A stretch of 64,000 nt of DNA from Amycolatopsis acidicola (GTDB taxonomy: Bacteria; Actinomycetota; Actinomycetes; Mycobacteriales; Pseudonocardiaceae), in the NCBI RefSeq assembly GCF_007713735.2, contig NZ_VMNW02000004.1:148783-212782 (forward strand). The letters run 5' to 3'. Shown piece by piece: positions 15,816 through 23,113 of the stretch. The notes beneath the pieces were generated by a model that ran no database searches, was not told the origin of the DNA, and saw nothing but the letters and a program-made list of their open reading frames with translations. The position numbers and the translations under genes are program-made. The stretch's first letter is position 1. Every line of letters starts with the position of its first letter.

Positions 15816-16720
15816 TACGCCTCCTTCCCGACGGCGGCCAGCTCGGCCGGCGTCTTCAACGCGATCGTCTCGGTGACCGTGCCCTTGAGCTGGCGCTTGA
15901 CCAGCCCGGTCAGCGTCCCCGCCGGGGGCAGCTCGACCGTCCTGGTGACGCCGAGCGAAACCAGTCCGGTCATCGTCAGGTCCCAGCGCACCGGCCGCGT
16001 CACCTGCTTGACCAGGCGCTCGAGGTACTCGGCGCCGCTGGAGACGACCGCGCCGTCGGCGTTGGACAGCAGCGGGCGGTTCGGGTCGGCCGGGGTGATC
16101 TTCGCGGCATGCTCGCGCAGCGCTTCTTCGGCCGGGGCCATGTAGTGCGTGTGGAAGGCGCCCGCGACCTTGAGCGCGCGGACCTTCGTGCCCGCCAGCG
16201 GTTCGGCGACGATCCGCTCGATCGCGTCGGTGGCGCCGGAGGCGACGATCTGCCCGGCCCCGTTGCGGTTCGCGGCGGCCAGCCCCTGCTCCTCGAGCCA
16301 CGCGACGACCTGCTCGGGCTCGCCCAGCATCACGGCGGCCATGCTCGTCGGCTGCGCGGCGCAGGCCTTGGCCATTTCGGCGCCGCGGACGGCGGCCAGC
16401 GCCACCGCGTCCTCCGCGGACAGCACGCCCGCGATCGCGGCCGCGGCCAGTTCGCCGACCGAATGCCCGGCGACGGGCGCGTCGGCGGGCACGTTCTCCA
16501 GCTCCTCGAAGGCGAGCAGCGACAGCGCCACGATGAGCGGCTGCGTGATCGCGGTGTCCTGGATCGTCTCCGCGTCGGCCTCGGTACCGAGGTGCACGAG
16601 GTCGAGGCCGGTGCGCTCGGACCAGCGCGCGAGCTTCTCGCGGGTGCCGTCGAGCTCGAGCCAGGGAGTGAACATGCCGGGAGCCTGAGAGCCCTGTCCG
16701 GGGGCGAGCACTGCTGTCAC
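15815..16720 (-). CDS. fabD: Malonyl-CoA:ACP transacylase
   Basis: A 301-aa acyltransferase that loads malonate from CoA onto ACP. It has the oxyanion motif APGQGSQAPGM at the N-terminus, the catalytic Ser in GHSVGELAAAAIAG, and the His in FHTHYMAPAEEAL. The first gene of the fab operon, it starts at GTG 16720 with GAGGG upstream. The gap to fasR (16721-16877) carries an inverted repeat that may be the FasR site. Confidence 0.95.
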   Translation of the reverse strand: MTAVLAPGQGSQAPGMFTPWLELDGTREKLARWSERTGLDLVHLGTEADAETIQDTAITQPLIVALSLLAFEELENVPADAPVAGHSVGELAAAAIAGVLSAEDAVALAAVRGAEMAKACAAQPTSMAAVMLGEPEQVVAWLEEQGLAAANRNGAGQIVASGATDAIERIVAEPLAGTKVRALKVAGAFHTHYMAPAEEALREHAAKITPADPNRPLLSNADGAVVSSGAEYLERLVKQVTRPVRWDLTMTGLVSLGVTRTVELPPAGTLTGLVKRQLKGTVTETIALKTPAELAAVGKEA

Positions 16721-16828
16721 GCCCTCAAGGGAACACGGTCCGCGCGCATGGTCGGGATGCCGCCGCTCACGAAGTCCACGCGGTGAATTTGTGGGGACCC
16801 TCCAAAGAAGGCGCCCTGATCACTCTGC

Positions 16829-16846
16829 ACAACGGGAAGGTGTTGT
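16829..16846. promoter_or_regulatory. Inverted repeat upstream of fabD, candidate FasR site
   Basis: ACAAC (16829-16833) and GTTGT (16842-16846) form an inverted repeat with an 8-bp spacer, about 110 bp upstream of fabD and just past the fasR stop. FasR activates the fab operon in Streptomyces from this intergenic position; assignment of this exact repeat is inference. Confidence 0.35.
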
Positions 16847-16877
16847 AAGGATCGGGCAGTCGGGAACGTGAGACTGG

Positions 16878-18065
16878 TCACCAGATGCCGCGTGCCTTCG
16901 CCAGCCTGCCCACCGTCAGCGCCACCCGGAGCACGAGCGCGTCCCGTGAGTCGGTGGGATTGCGGCCGGTGAGTTCGGTGGCGCGGCGCAGCCGGTAGCG
17001 AACTGTGTTGGGGTGCACGAAAAGCGCCTTCGCGCAGGTTTCCAGTACGCCGCCGGATTCGAGGTACGTCTCGACGGTCTGCAGCACCGTCGGCCCGGCG
17101 GCTTCGAGCGGCTGGGCGATTTCGTCGATCAGCAGCCGTTCCGCTTCCGCGTCACCGGAAAGCGCGCGCTCGGGCAGCAGGTCGACCGAGCGCACCGGCC
17201 GCGGCGCCGCCGGCCAGCCGACGACGGCGCGCAGGCCGGAGAGCGCTTCCGCGGCGCTGCGGTGTGCTTCGCCGAGGCTCGCCACCGTCGGCCCGGCGAC
17301 GACGGGGCCGTCCCCGAACGCGACGGCGAGCTTGTCCAGCACCGGCCCGTCGGTGGCCCCGCCCGCCACGATGATCAGGCGCGAGCCCTGCACGCTCAGC
17401 AGTACCGGTTTGGCCAAGCGCGCGGCTAGTCGGCGCACCTCGAACACGACCGTCGGCGGGTCGTCGGAGGAGGGGCGGCCGACGACGACGGTGGCCGTGG
17501 CGCCGGGTTCCCAGCCGAGCGCCGCGGCGCGGGAGAGCACGGCCTCCTCGGCGTCACCGCGGACGATCCCATCGACGACGAGCGCCTCCAGCCGGGCGTC
17601 CCAGGCGCCGCGCGCCTCGGCGGCGGCCGCGTAGGAGTTGGCCGTGGCGAAGGCGATTTCCCTGCCGTAGCGGAGGATTCCCTCGATGAGCGCGGCCTGT
17701 TCGGCGTCGTTGGCGGCGAGCTCGGGGAGTTGTTCCTCGAAGACCTCGATGGCCATCCGGACCAGTCCGACCGCCTGGCGAAGCCCGATCCAGCGGGACA
17801 GTTCCTGTGGCGCGCTGCGGAAGGCTTCGGTGGTGAGGCGGAGCGCTTCCTGCGAGTCGCGGAGCCAGTCGACGAAGCCGGCCGCGCCGGTCTGGGTGAT
17901 CATCAGGATGCTGGCGCGCTGGTCGGCGGGGAGCCTGCTGAACCAGGGCAGCCGCTGCTCCATCGCGGCGACGCTGGCGGACGCGAGCCTGCCCGAAGCC
18001 CGCTCCAGCCTGCGCAACGTCTTCGCCGACAAGCCGTGGTGCTTCGGTGCTGATGTCTGACCCAT
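16878..18065 (-). CDS. fasR: FasR-type (PucR/CdaR-like) activator of fatty acid synthesis
   Basis: A 395-aa regulator. Its C-terminal helix-turn-helix (VLETCAKALFVHPNTVRYRL followed by RRATELTG) is the PucR/CdaR type. The central part looks like the GGDEF-related sensory fold of that family, and the N-terminal third is helical. A gene of this class directly upstream of fabD is FasR (SCO2386; Rv2242 in M. tuberculosis in the same position), which activates the fabD-fabH-acpP-fabF genes. Start ATG 18065. It is distinct from purine-catabolism PucR proteins; the allantoin genes of this window lie about 12 kb or more away. Confidence 0.88.
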   Translation of the reverse strand: MGQTSAPKHHGLSAKTLRRLERASGRLASASVAAMEQRLPWFSRLPADQRASILMITQTGAAGFVDWLRDSQEALRLTTEAFRSAPQELSRWIGLRQAVGLVRMAIEVFEEQLPELAANDAEQAALIEGILRYGREIAFATANSYAAAAEARGAWDARLEALVVDGIVRGDAEEAVLSRAAALGWEPGATATVVVGRPSSDDPPTVVFEVRRLAARLAKPVLLSVQGSRLIIVAGGATDGPVLDKLAVAFGDGPVVAGPTVASLGEAHRSAAEALSGLRAVVGWPAAPRPVRSVDLLPERALSGDAEAERLLIDEIAQPLEAAGPTVLQTVETYLESGGVLETCAKALFVHPNTVRYRLRRATELTGRNPTDSRDALVLRVALTVGRLAKARGIW

Positions 18066-18109
18066 GATGTCGCAGATCGTACGTCCAGCCGAGCGGCGGT
18101 CACCTGCTA

Positions 18110-18137
18110 CCGTGCTGGTATAGAAATACCGGTACGG
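18110..18137. promoter_or_regulatory. 28-bp imperfect inverted repeat over a probable -10, between fasR and map
   Basis: CCGTGCTGGTAT (18110-18121) and ATACCGGTACGG (18126-18137) are inverted with 10 of 12 bases matching and a 4-bp spacer. TATAGA (18119-18124) inside it is a good -10 for the + strand gene starting at 18155. Position argues for an operator that shuts or tunes map, and perhaps fasR. Confidence 0.45.
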
Positions 18138-18154
18138 AGGACGCGAGGATAATC

Positions 18155-18934
18155 GTGATCGAACTGAAGACGCCCGCGGAGATCGAACGCATGCACGTCA
18201 CCGGGCGGTTCGTCGCCGAGGTGCTGACCGAGGTCGGCAGGATCGCGGACGTGGGCGTCAACCTCCTGGACCTGGAGCACCACGTGCGCGGCATGATCAA
18301 ACGGCGCGGCGCCGAGTCGTGCTACTGGGACTACGCGCCGTCATTCGGCGAAGGTCCGTTCCGCAACGTGATCTGCTTGTCCGTCAACGATGCCGTCCTG
18401 CACGGGCTGCCGCACGACTACGTGCTGCGCGACGGGGATGTGCTGACCGCGGATATCGCGGTGAGCATCGATGGCTGGGTGGCGGACTCGGCGCGCACGG
18501 TGATCGTCGGCAACGCGGCGGAGGAGGATTTGCGGATCATTCGTGCCACGGAGGAGGCGTTGGAGGCGGGGATCGCGGCGGCTCGCCCGGGGAACCGGCT
18601 GGGGGACATCTCGGCGGCGATCGGTGCGGTGGCCAGTGATTACGGTTATCCGGTCAACACGGAGTTCGGCGGGCATGGCCTCGGTCGCACGATGCACGAG
18701 GATCCGCATGTTTCCAACAAGGGCCAGGCGGGCCGGGGTATGAAGCTGCGCCCGGGCTTGACCCTCGCGCTGGAGCCCTGGCTGGCGCGCACGACCGACA
18801 AGATCGTCTACGACCCTGACGGCTGGACCATCCGCTCCGCCGATGGCTCGCGCACCGCCCACTCCGAACACACGATCGCCATCACCCCCGACGCCCCCGA
18901 GGTCCTAACCCGCCGCCCCGCCGAAGCCGCCTAA
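18155..18934 (+). CDS. map: Type I methionine aminopeptidase
   Basis: A 259-aa cytoplasmic metalloenzyme that removes the initiator Met from new proteins. The metal ligands are in place: Asp in LTADIAVSIDGW and the following VADSARTV, His in FGGHGLGRTMHEDP, Glu in LALEPWLA and Glu in AHSEHTIAI. A substrate-binding His is in VLHGLPHD. Start GTG 18155 follows GAGG. Actinobacteria often carry two map genes; this one lacks the N-terminal SH3-binding extension. A 21-bp iteron array begins 22 nt after its stop. Confidence 0.94.
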   Translation: MIELKTPAEIERMHVTGRFVAEVLTEVGRIADVGVNLLDLEHHVRGMIKRRGAESCYWDYAPSFGEGPFRNVICLSVNDAVLHGLPHDYVLRDGDVLTADIAVSIDGWVADSARTVIVGNAAEEDLRIIRATEEALEAGIAAARPGNRLGDISAAIGAVASDYGYPVNTEFGGHGLGRTMHEDPHVSNKGQAGRGMKLRPGLTLALEPWLARTTDKIVYDPDGWTIRSADGSRTAHSEHTIAITPDAPEVLTRRPAEAA

Positions 18935-18955
18935 CCTCACCGCTCCCACACACCG

Positions 18956-19072
18956 CACCAACTCGCGCCCGCGGGAGCGGCCAACTCGCGAACGGCCCCA
19001 CACATCTCGCGCCCGGCACCGGCCATCTCGCGCCCGGCACCGGCCAACTCGCGCCCGGCACCGGCCAACTCG
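18956..19072. repeat. 21-bp iteron array, cluster 1 (direct)
   Basis: Six copies of a 10-bp core GGCCAACTCG or close variants start at 18956, 18979, 19000, 19021, 19042 and 19063. The last five are spaced exactly 21 bp, with an 11-bp variable remainder (often CGCCCGGCACC). All copies face the same way. The array begins 22 nt after the map stop. The same unit recurs at 35346-35580 and 55640-55893. It has no coding signal and I know no named family for it. Confidence 0.85.
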
Positions 19073-19083
19073 GCTTTCCCGGC

Positions 19084-19228
19084 GCTGGTTAGCCCCTACC
19101 GGACCAAGCTGGAAGGCGCGGAGCCAGCGCAGGGCTGGTCGGCCCCTACCGGACAGTGCTGGGAGGTGCGGAGCCAGCGCAGGGCTGGTCGGCCCCTACC
19201 GGACTGGCGCTGGGAGGTGCGGAGCACG
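19084..19228. repeat. 50-bp tandem repeat, almost three copies
   Basis: Units begin with GCTGGT at 19084, 19134 and 19184, an exact 50-bp period, each containing GCCCCTACCGGAC and GGTGCGGAGC-like parts. The junction between units forms a hairpin CCAGC-GCAGG-GCTGG (19124-19138 and 19174-19188). The third copy breaks down after about 19224. It directly follows the 21-bp iterons and precedes two terminator-like hairpins. An open frame on - through it is only a by-product of the repeats. Confidence 0.8.
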
Positions 19229-19241
19229 CACCGCGGGGGGT

Positions 19242-19262
19242 TTGGGGGGCTCGGCCCCCCAA
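19242..19262. terminator. Perfect 9-bp-stem hairpin
   Basis: TTGGGGGGC (19242-19250) pairs with GCCCCCCAA (19254-19262) over a TCG loop; a likely transcription stop downstream of the repeats, functional in either direction. Confidence 0.6.
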
Positions 19263-19313
19263 CAAGACAACGGCCTCGCCCGAGGGAGCGCGAAGCGCGA
19301 ACAGGGCATATGC

Positions 19314-19356
19314 GAGGCCGCCCGGCTCTGCGGTTCACGCAGTGCCGGGCGGCCTC
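19314..19356. terminator. Long hairpin upstream of pnuC
   Basis: GAGGCCGCCCGGC (19314-19326) pairs with GCCGGGCGGCCTC (19344-19356), and the loop itself contains CTGCG/CGCAG. It is a strong terminator-like structure isolating pnuC from the repeat region. Confidence 0.7.
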
Positions 19357-19488
19357 ATCTCCCCGGTCCCCACCGGTAGGTCCACTATGGACCGCGGTGG
19401 TGGGCGGACGCCAGTTGTCTCGCCCGATCGTGTAGTGGGATTACCGACGGTGGGGAATCCGGGGCGGTTTTCGTGGGTTGTCGGCGGT

Positions 19489-20121
19489 GTGGACTTCTTG
19501 CTGCAGCACGGGGTGACCGTTTTCGGACAGTGGATCTCGATCGCGGAACTGGTGGGTCAGGTGTGCGCGCTCGCCGTGGTTTTCCTTGCCCAGCGGCGCA
19601 CTTTGTGGACTTGGCCGGTTCAGGTCGGGGCCACGGTGTTGTTGTTCAGTGTTTACGCGTCCGCTCATTTGGGCGGGTTGGCGTCGCGGCAGGTCGCGAT
19701 TCTGCTGATCTCGGTCTATGGCTGGTGGGCGTGGACGAGGCGGAAGGATCCGGTGTACGGCGTGGTGGTGCGCCGTGGCCGGGTTTCGGAGCGGCTGCTG
19801 ATGGGTGGCGCTTTCGTCGTGGGCACCGTCGTGATGGCGCTGGTGCTCGACGCGCTGGGCGCGTCGTGGGCGCCTTGGCCGGATGCGGCGATCTTCGTCG
19901 GGACGCTGGTCGCGTTCGCCGCGCAGGGGCTCGGGCTGGTGGAGTTCTGGTTGGTGTGGCTGGTGGTGGACGCGGTGGGGGTGCCGTTGCAGATCGCTTC
20001 CGGCTTGTACTTCTCGGCCGCGATCTACGTGGTGTTCGCCGCGCTGGTGATCCAGGGCTGGTGGAGCTGGAACCGTTCGGCCCGGCAGGTGCGGGGGAAG
20101 GTCACGGCAGCATCCAGCTGA
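19489..20121 (+). CDS. pnuC: PnuC-family nicotinamide riboside (vitamin B) transporter
   Basis: A 210-aa integral membrane protein with seven or eight hydrophobic helices. The PnuC pattern is clear: FGQWISIAELVGQVCALAVV, RRTLWTWPVQ, YASAHLGG, YGWWAWTRRKDP and a C-terminal LGLVEFWLVWLVVDAVGVPL. PnuC carriers facilitate uptake of nicotinamide riboside for NAD synthesis. Family members start near VDFLLQHGVTVFGQ, so GTG 19489 was chosen; ATG 19387 with GGTAGG upstream is the alternative and would add 34 residues. The 3' end overlaps the convergent lactate permease by 20 nt. No riboswitch was recognised upstream. Confidence 0.85.
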   Translation: MDFLLQHGVTVFGQWISIAELVGQVCALAVVFLAQRRTLWTWPVQVGATVLLFSVYASAHLGGLASRQVAILLISVYGWWAWTRRKDPVYGVVVRRGRVSERLLMGGAFVVGTVVMALVLDALGASWAPWPDAAIFVGTLVAFAAQGLGLVEFWLVWLVVDAVGVPLQIASGLYFSAAIYVVFAALVIQGWWSWNRSARQVRGKVTAASS

Positions 20122-21715
20122 GCACCGTGCTCTGGCCGACGACGATCAGGCACATCACCAGCAGCAGCCCCACGCTCCACGGGAGCACCCGGCGCAACAG
20201 CGTGCCCTCCTCACCGGGCAGCATCGCGGCAGCGCACGCGATGGACAGGTTCTGCGGGGAGATCATCTTGCCGAGCACGCCGCCGGAGCTGTTCGCCGAA
20301 GCGAGCAGCTCCGCGGACAGTCCGGCCTGGTGTGCCGCGGTCACTTGCAGCGCGCCGAACAATGCGTTGGCCGACGTGTCCGAGCCCGAGACCGCGACAC
20401 CGAACCAGCCGAGCACCGGGGAGAGGAAGGCGAGTCCGGCGCCAGCGCCCGCGATGAAATAGCCGATCGTCGTGGTCTGCCCGGAGAGGTTCATCACGTA
20501 GGCGAGCGCGAGCACGCCGGTCACCGTGAGGATCGCGAACCGCAGTTCCTTGATCGTCGCGCCGTATTCGGCGACGGAGTCGCGCGCGGTCACCCGCAGC
20601 GCGAGCACCGTGAGGATCCCGGCGATGAGCACGAGTGTGCCGCCGGTGTTGAGGAACGGCAGCGAGAAGGTGTTGCCGGACACCGGTTTTCCGCTCGGCG
20701 CGGCCACGTGCAGCCCGGCCCAGTGGAACTTCCAGGTGACCGAGTCGAGCAGCTTCTTGACCGGGCCGATCTGGCCGATCGAAAAGATGACGATGATCAG
20801 CAGGTACGGCAGGTACGCGCGGAAGACCTCGCCGCGGTCCTCCGGCCGGTCGAGCGTTTCCGTCGCCGTGCCGGTGAGCACGGCGGCCCGCACCTCTTCG
20901 CGCGCCGGTTTCCTGGCGGCGGGCAGCACGACGAGCGCGGCAGCGCCGGCCAGCGCGGCACCGATGTCGGCGAGCTGGGCGGAGACGAAGTTCGAGGCGG
21001 CGAACTGCACGGCACCGAAGGCGATCCCGCACACCAGCGCGGGCACCCAGGTCTCCCGCAGCCCGCGTTTGCCGTCGATGATGATCACCAGCAGCAGTGG
21101 CACGAACAGCGCGAGCAGCGGGGTCTGGCGGCCGACGATGGACGAGACCGTGTCCAGCGGGATGCCGGTGACCTGCGCGAGCGTGACCACCGGCGTGCCC
21201 ATCGCGCCGAACGCGACCGGCGCGGTGTTCGCGACCAGCGCCAGCACCGCGGCGCGTACGGGCGTGAACCCGAGCGCCACCAGCATCACCGAGCTGATCG
21301 CGACCGGCGCGCCGAAGCCCGCCAGCGCCTCCATCAGCGCGCCGAAACAGAACGCGATCAGCAGGCCCTGGATGCGCGGATCGTCCGAGACCCGGCCGAA
21401 CGAGCGGCGCAGCACGTCGAAATGCCCGGTGCGCACCGTGATCCGGTAGATCCACAGCGCGTTGACGACGATCCACATGATCGGGAAGAGCCCGAACGCC
21501 GCGCCCTGCAGGCCGCTGGAGATCGCCTGCCCCACGGGCATCCCGTAGACCGCGACCGCGATGACGAGCGCCACCAGCAGCCCGATCAGCGCGGCGTGGT
21601 GTGCCCGCATCCGGACGACGCCGAGCAGCACCAGCACGACGGCGAGCGGGAGCACCGCGACCAGGGCGGAGAGGCCGAGCGAGCCGGCCAGCGGGGCGAG
21701 TTCCTGTACGAACAT
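20102..21715 (-). CDS. lctP: L-lactate permease
   Basis: A 537-aa carrier with about 12-14 hydrophobic helices. Family signatures are visible: FGALMEALAGFGAPVAISSV in the first half, ANTAPVAFGAMGTPV, and SGSDTSANALFGALQV with ASANSSGGVLGKMISPQNL near the C-terminus. It imports L-lactate (and often glycolate) with protons. It lies downstream of lldD on the same strand across a 122-bp gap, so it may share the lldD transcript or use its own promoter in 21716-21837. The stop overlaps the 3' end of pnuC. Confidence 0.94.
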   Translation of the reverse strand: MFVQELAPLAGSLGLSALVAVLPLAVVLVLLGVVRMRAHHAALIGLLVALVIAVAVYGMPVGQAISSGLQGAAFGLFPIMWIVVNALWIYRITVRTGHFDVLRRSFGRVSDDPRIQGLLIAFCFGALMEALAGFGAPVAISSVMLVALGFTPVRAAVLALVANTAPVAFGAMGTPVVTLAQVTGIPLDTVSSIVGRQTPLLALFVPLLLVIIIDGKRGLRETWVPALVCGIAFGAVQFAASNFVSAQLADIGAALAGAAALVVLPAARKPAREEVRAAVLTGTATETLDRPEDRGEVFRAYLPYLLIIVIFSIGQIGPVKKLLDSVTWKFHWAGLHVAAPSGKPVSGNTFSLPFLNTGGTLVLIAGILTVLALRVTARDSVAEYGATIKELRFAILTVTGVLALAYVMNLSGQTTTIGYFIAGAGAGLAFLSPVLGWFGVAVSGSDTSANALFGALQVTAAHQAGLSAELLASANSSGGVLGKMISPQNLSIACAAAMLPGEEGTLLRRVLPWSVGLLLVMCLIVVGQSTVLSWMLP

Positions 21716-21837
21716 GCCGACCTCGTTTCCACCATGCGGAAGTCGTTTTCCGGGCGGTTGGAGAGATCATCAACATCCGCCGGGGCTCCGTCAAGGACGG
21801 CGTTCCGATGGTTGATACGTCGGCGCGGAGAACCCGT

Positions 21838-23049
21838 TCAGCGCAGTGTCGCGTGACTCGGCCGCAACGCGGAAATCGTGCGCACGCCGAGCAGTTGCAT
21901 GGTGCGGATGATCTCCGTGCGGAGGATGTCCACGCACCGCTGCACGCCGCGCTCACCGCCCGCCATCAGGCCGTACAGGTAAGCGCGGCCGATGAGGCAG
22001 GTGGTGGCACCCTGCGCGAGCGCCGCGACGATGTCGCCTCCCGAGAGAATGCCGGTGTCGAGCCAGACCTCGGCGGAGCCGTCGACGGCGTCGAGCGTGG
22101 GCCGGAGCAGCTCCAGCGGCGTCGGCGCGCGATCGAGCTGGCGGCCGCCGTGATTGGACAGGATGACCGCGTCGGCACCGTGCTTCACGACGTCGCGGGC
22201 ATCCTCGGCGTTCTGGATCCCTTTCACCACAAGCTTTCCCGGCCAGCTCTCGCGCACCCAGTCGAGATCCCCGTAGCTCAGCGTCGGGTCGAACAGCTTG
22301 TTGATCAGCTCCTGGACCGTGCCGCCCCACGAATCGAGTGAGGCGAAGCTCAGCGGCTCGGTGGTGAGCAGGTTCAGCCACCACGACGGATGCGTTGCCC
22401 CGTCGAGGAAAGTGCGCAGGGTCAGCGTCGGCGGGATGGTCAGCCCGTTGCGCACGTCCCGCATCCGCGCGCCGCCGACCGGGGTGTCCACGGTCAGCAG
22501 CAACGTGTCGTAGCCCGATTCCCACGCCCGTCGCATCAATTCCTGGCCCGCGGCGTGATCGCGCCACACGTAGAGCTGGAACCATTTCCGGGCGTCGGGC
22601 GCGGCCTTGGCCACCGCCTCGATCGACGTGGTGCCCATGGTCGAAAGGGCGTACGGGATGTTCTCCCGCTGCGCCACGCGGGCCACGGCGAGCTCACCCT
22701 CGTGGTGCATCATCCGCGTGAAACCCGTTGGCGCGAAAGCGAACGGCAGCTCCGCGCGCTTGCCGAGCACCGTCACGCTCGTGTCGACGTCGGCCACCCC
22801 GCGCAGGACGTTGGGGTGGAATTCGACGCTGCGGAACGCCTGCCGAGCCCGGCGCAGGCTGTCCTCCAGCTCCGCCGCGCCATCGGTGTAGTCGAATACG
22901 GCCTTCGGCGTGCGCCGGCGGGCCGCGGCGCGCAGGTCCGGAATCGTGTGCGCGTTGCCGAGTCTGCGTTCGGTCGGGTTCAACCGCACCGGCTTCGGCC
23001 GCAGGATCTGCTTCAGCTCACTCGGTTTCGGGACCCGCCGCTTCGTCAT
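21838..23049 (-). CDS. lldD: FMN-dependent L-lactate dehydrogenase (alpha-hydroxy acid dehydrogenase)
   Basis: A 403-aa flavoenzyme oxidising L-lactate to pyruvate with electrons passed to the respiratory chain. The FMN-dependent alpha-hydroxy acid dehydrogenase fold shows APTGFTRMMHHEGELAVAR, KWFQLYVWRD, LVVKGIQNAEDA and the active-site His/Arg motif LSNHGGRQLD. A basic N-terminus (MTKRRVPKPSELKQIL) precedes the domain, as in actinobacterial LldD (LldD2-like). Start ATG 23049, with AGGGTGA upstream. Pairing with the lactate permease supports lactate as substrate; glycolate or mandelate are less likely. Confidence 0.93.
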   Translation of the reverse strand: MTKRRVPKPSELKQILRPKPVRLNPTERRLGNAHTIPDLRAAARRRTPKAVFDYTDGAAELEDSLRRARQAFRSVEFHPNVLRGVADVDTSVTVLGKRAELPFAFAPTGFTRMMHHEGELAVARVAQRENIPYALSTMGTTSIEAVAKAAPDARKWFQLYVWRDHAAGQELMRRAWESGYDTLLLTVDTPVGGARMRDVRNGLTIPPTLTLRTFLDGATHPSWWLNLLTTEPLSFASLDSWGGTVQELINKLFDPTLSYGDLDWVRESWPGKLVVKGIQNAEDARDVVKHGADAVILSNHGGRQLDRAPTPLELLRPTLDAVDGSAEVWLDTGILSGGDIVAALAQGATTCLIGRAYLYGLMAGGERGVQRCVDILRTEIIRTMQLLGVRTISALRPSHATLR

Positions 23050-23059
23050 CGCTTCACCC

Positions 23060-23112
23060 TGCCTGACGGGACGCCCCGGCGGCAATCACGCCGCCGGGGC
23101 ACCCGTCGGCAG
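23060..23112. terminator. Terminator of aceE
   Basis: GCCCCGGCGGC (23073-23083) pairs with GCCGCCGGGGC (23090-23100) over a 6-nt loop, with outer CTGCC/GGCAG arms extending the structure. It begins right after the aceE stop, between aceE and lldD. Confidence 0.85.
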
Positions 23113-23113
23113 G

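Noticed and set aside
16878..18065. Purine catabolism regulator PucR controlling the allantoin genes
   Set aside because: Although the HTH is PucR-like, the gene is directly upstream of fabD as FasR is in Streptomyces and mycobacteria, and lies about 12-20 kb from the allantoin genes, which have their own GntR regulators.
18956..19072. CRISPR array suggested by evenly spaced repeats
   Set aside because: The conserved part is only 10 bp with 11-bp similar, not unique, spacers; there are no cas genes and the other clusters are inverted.
19096..19338. 80-aa minus-strand gene over the 50-bp repeats
   Set aside because: The apparent protein simply repeats with the DNA and has no ribosome site or protein-like composition.
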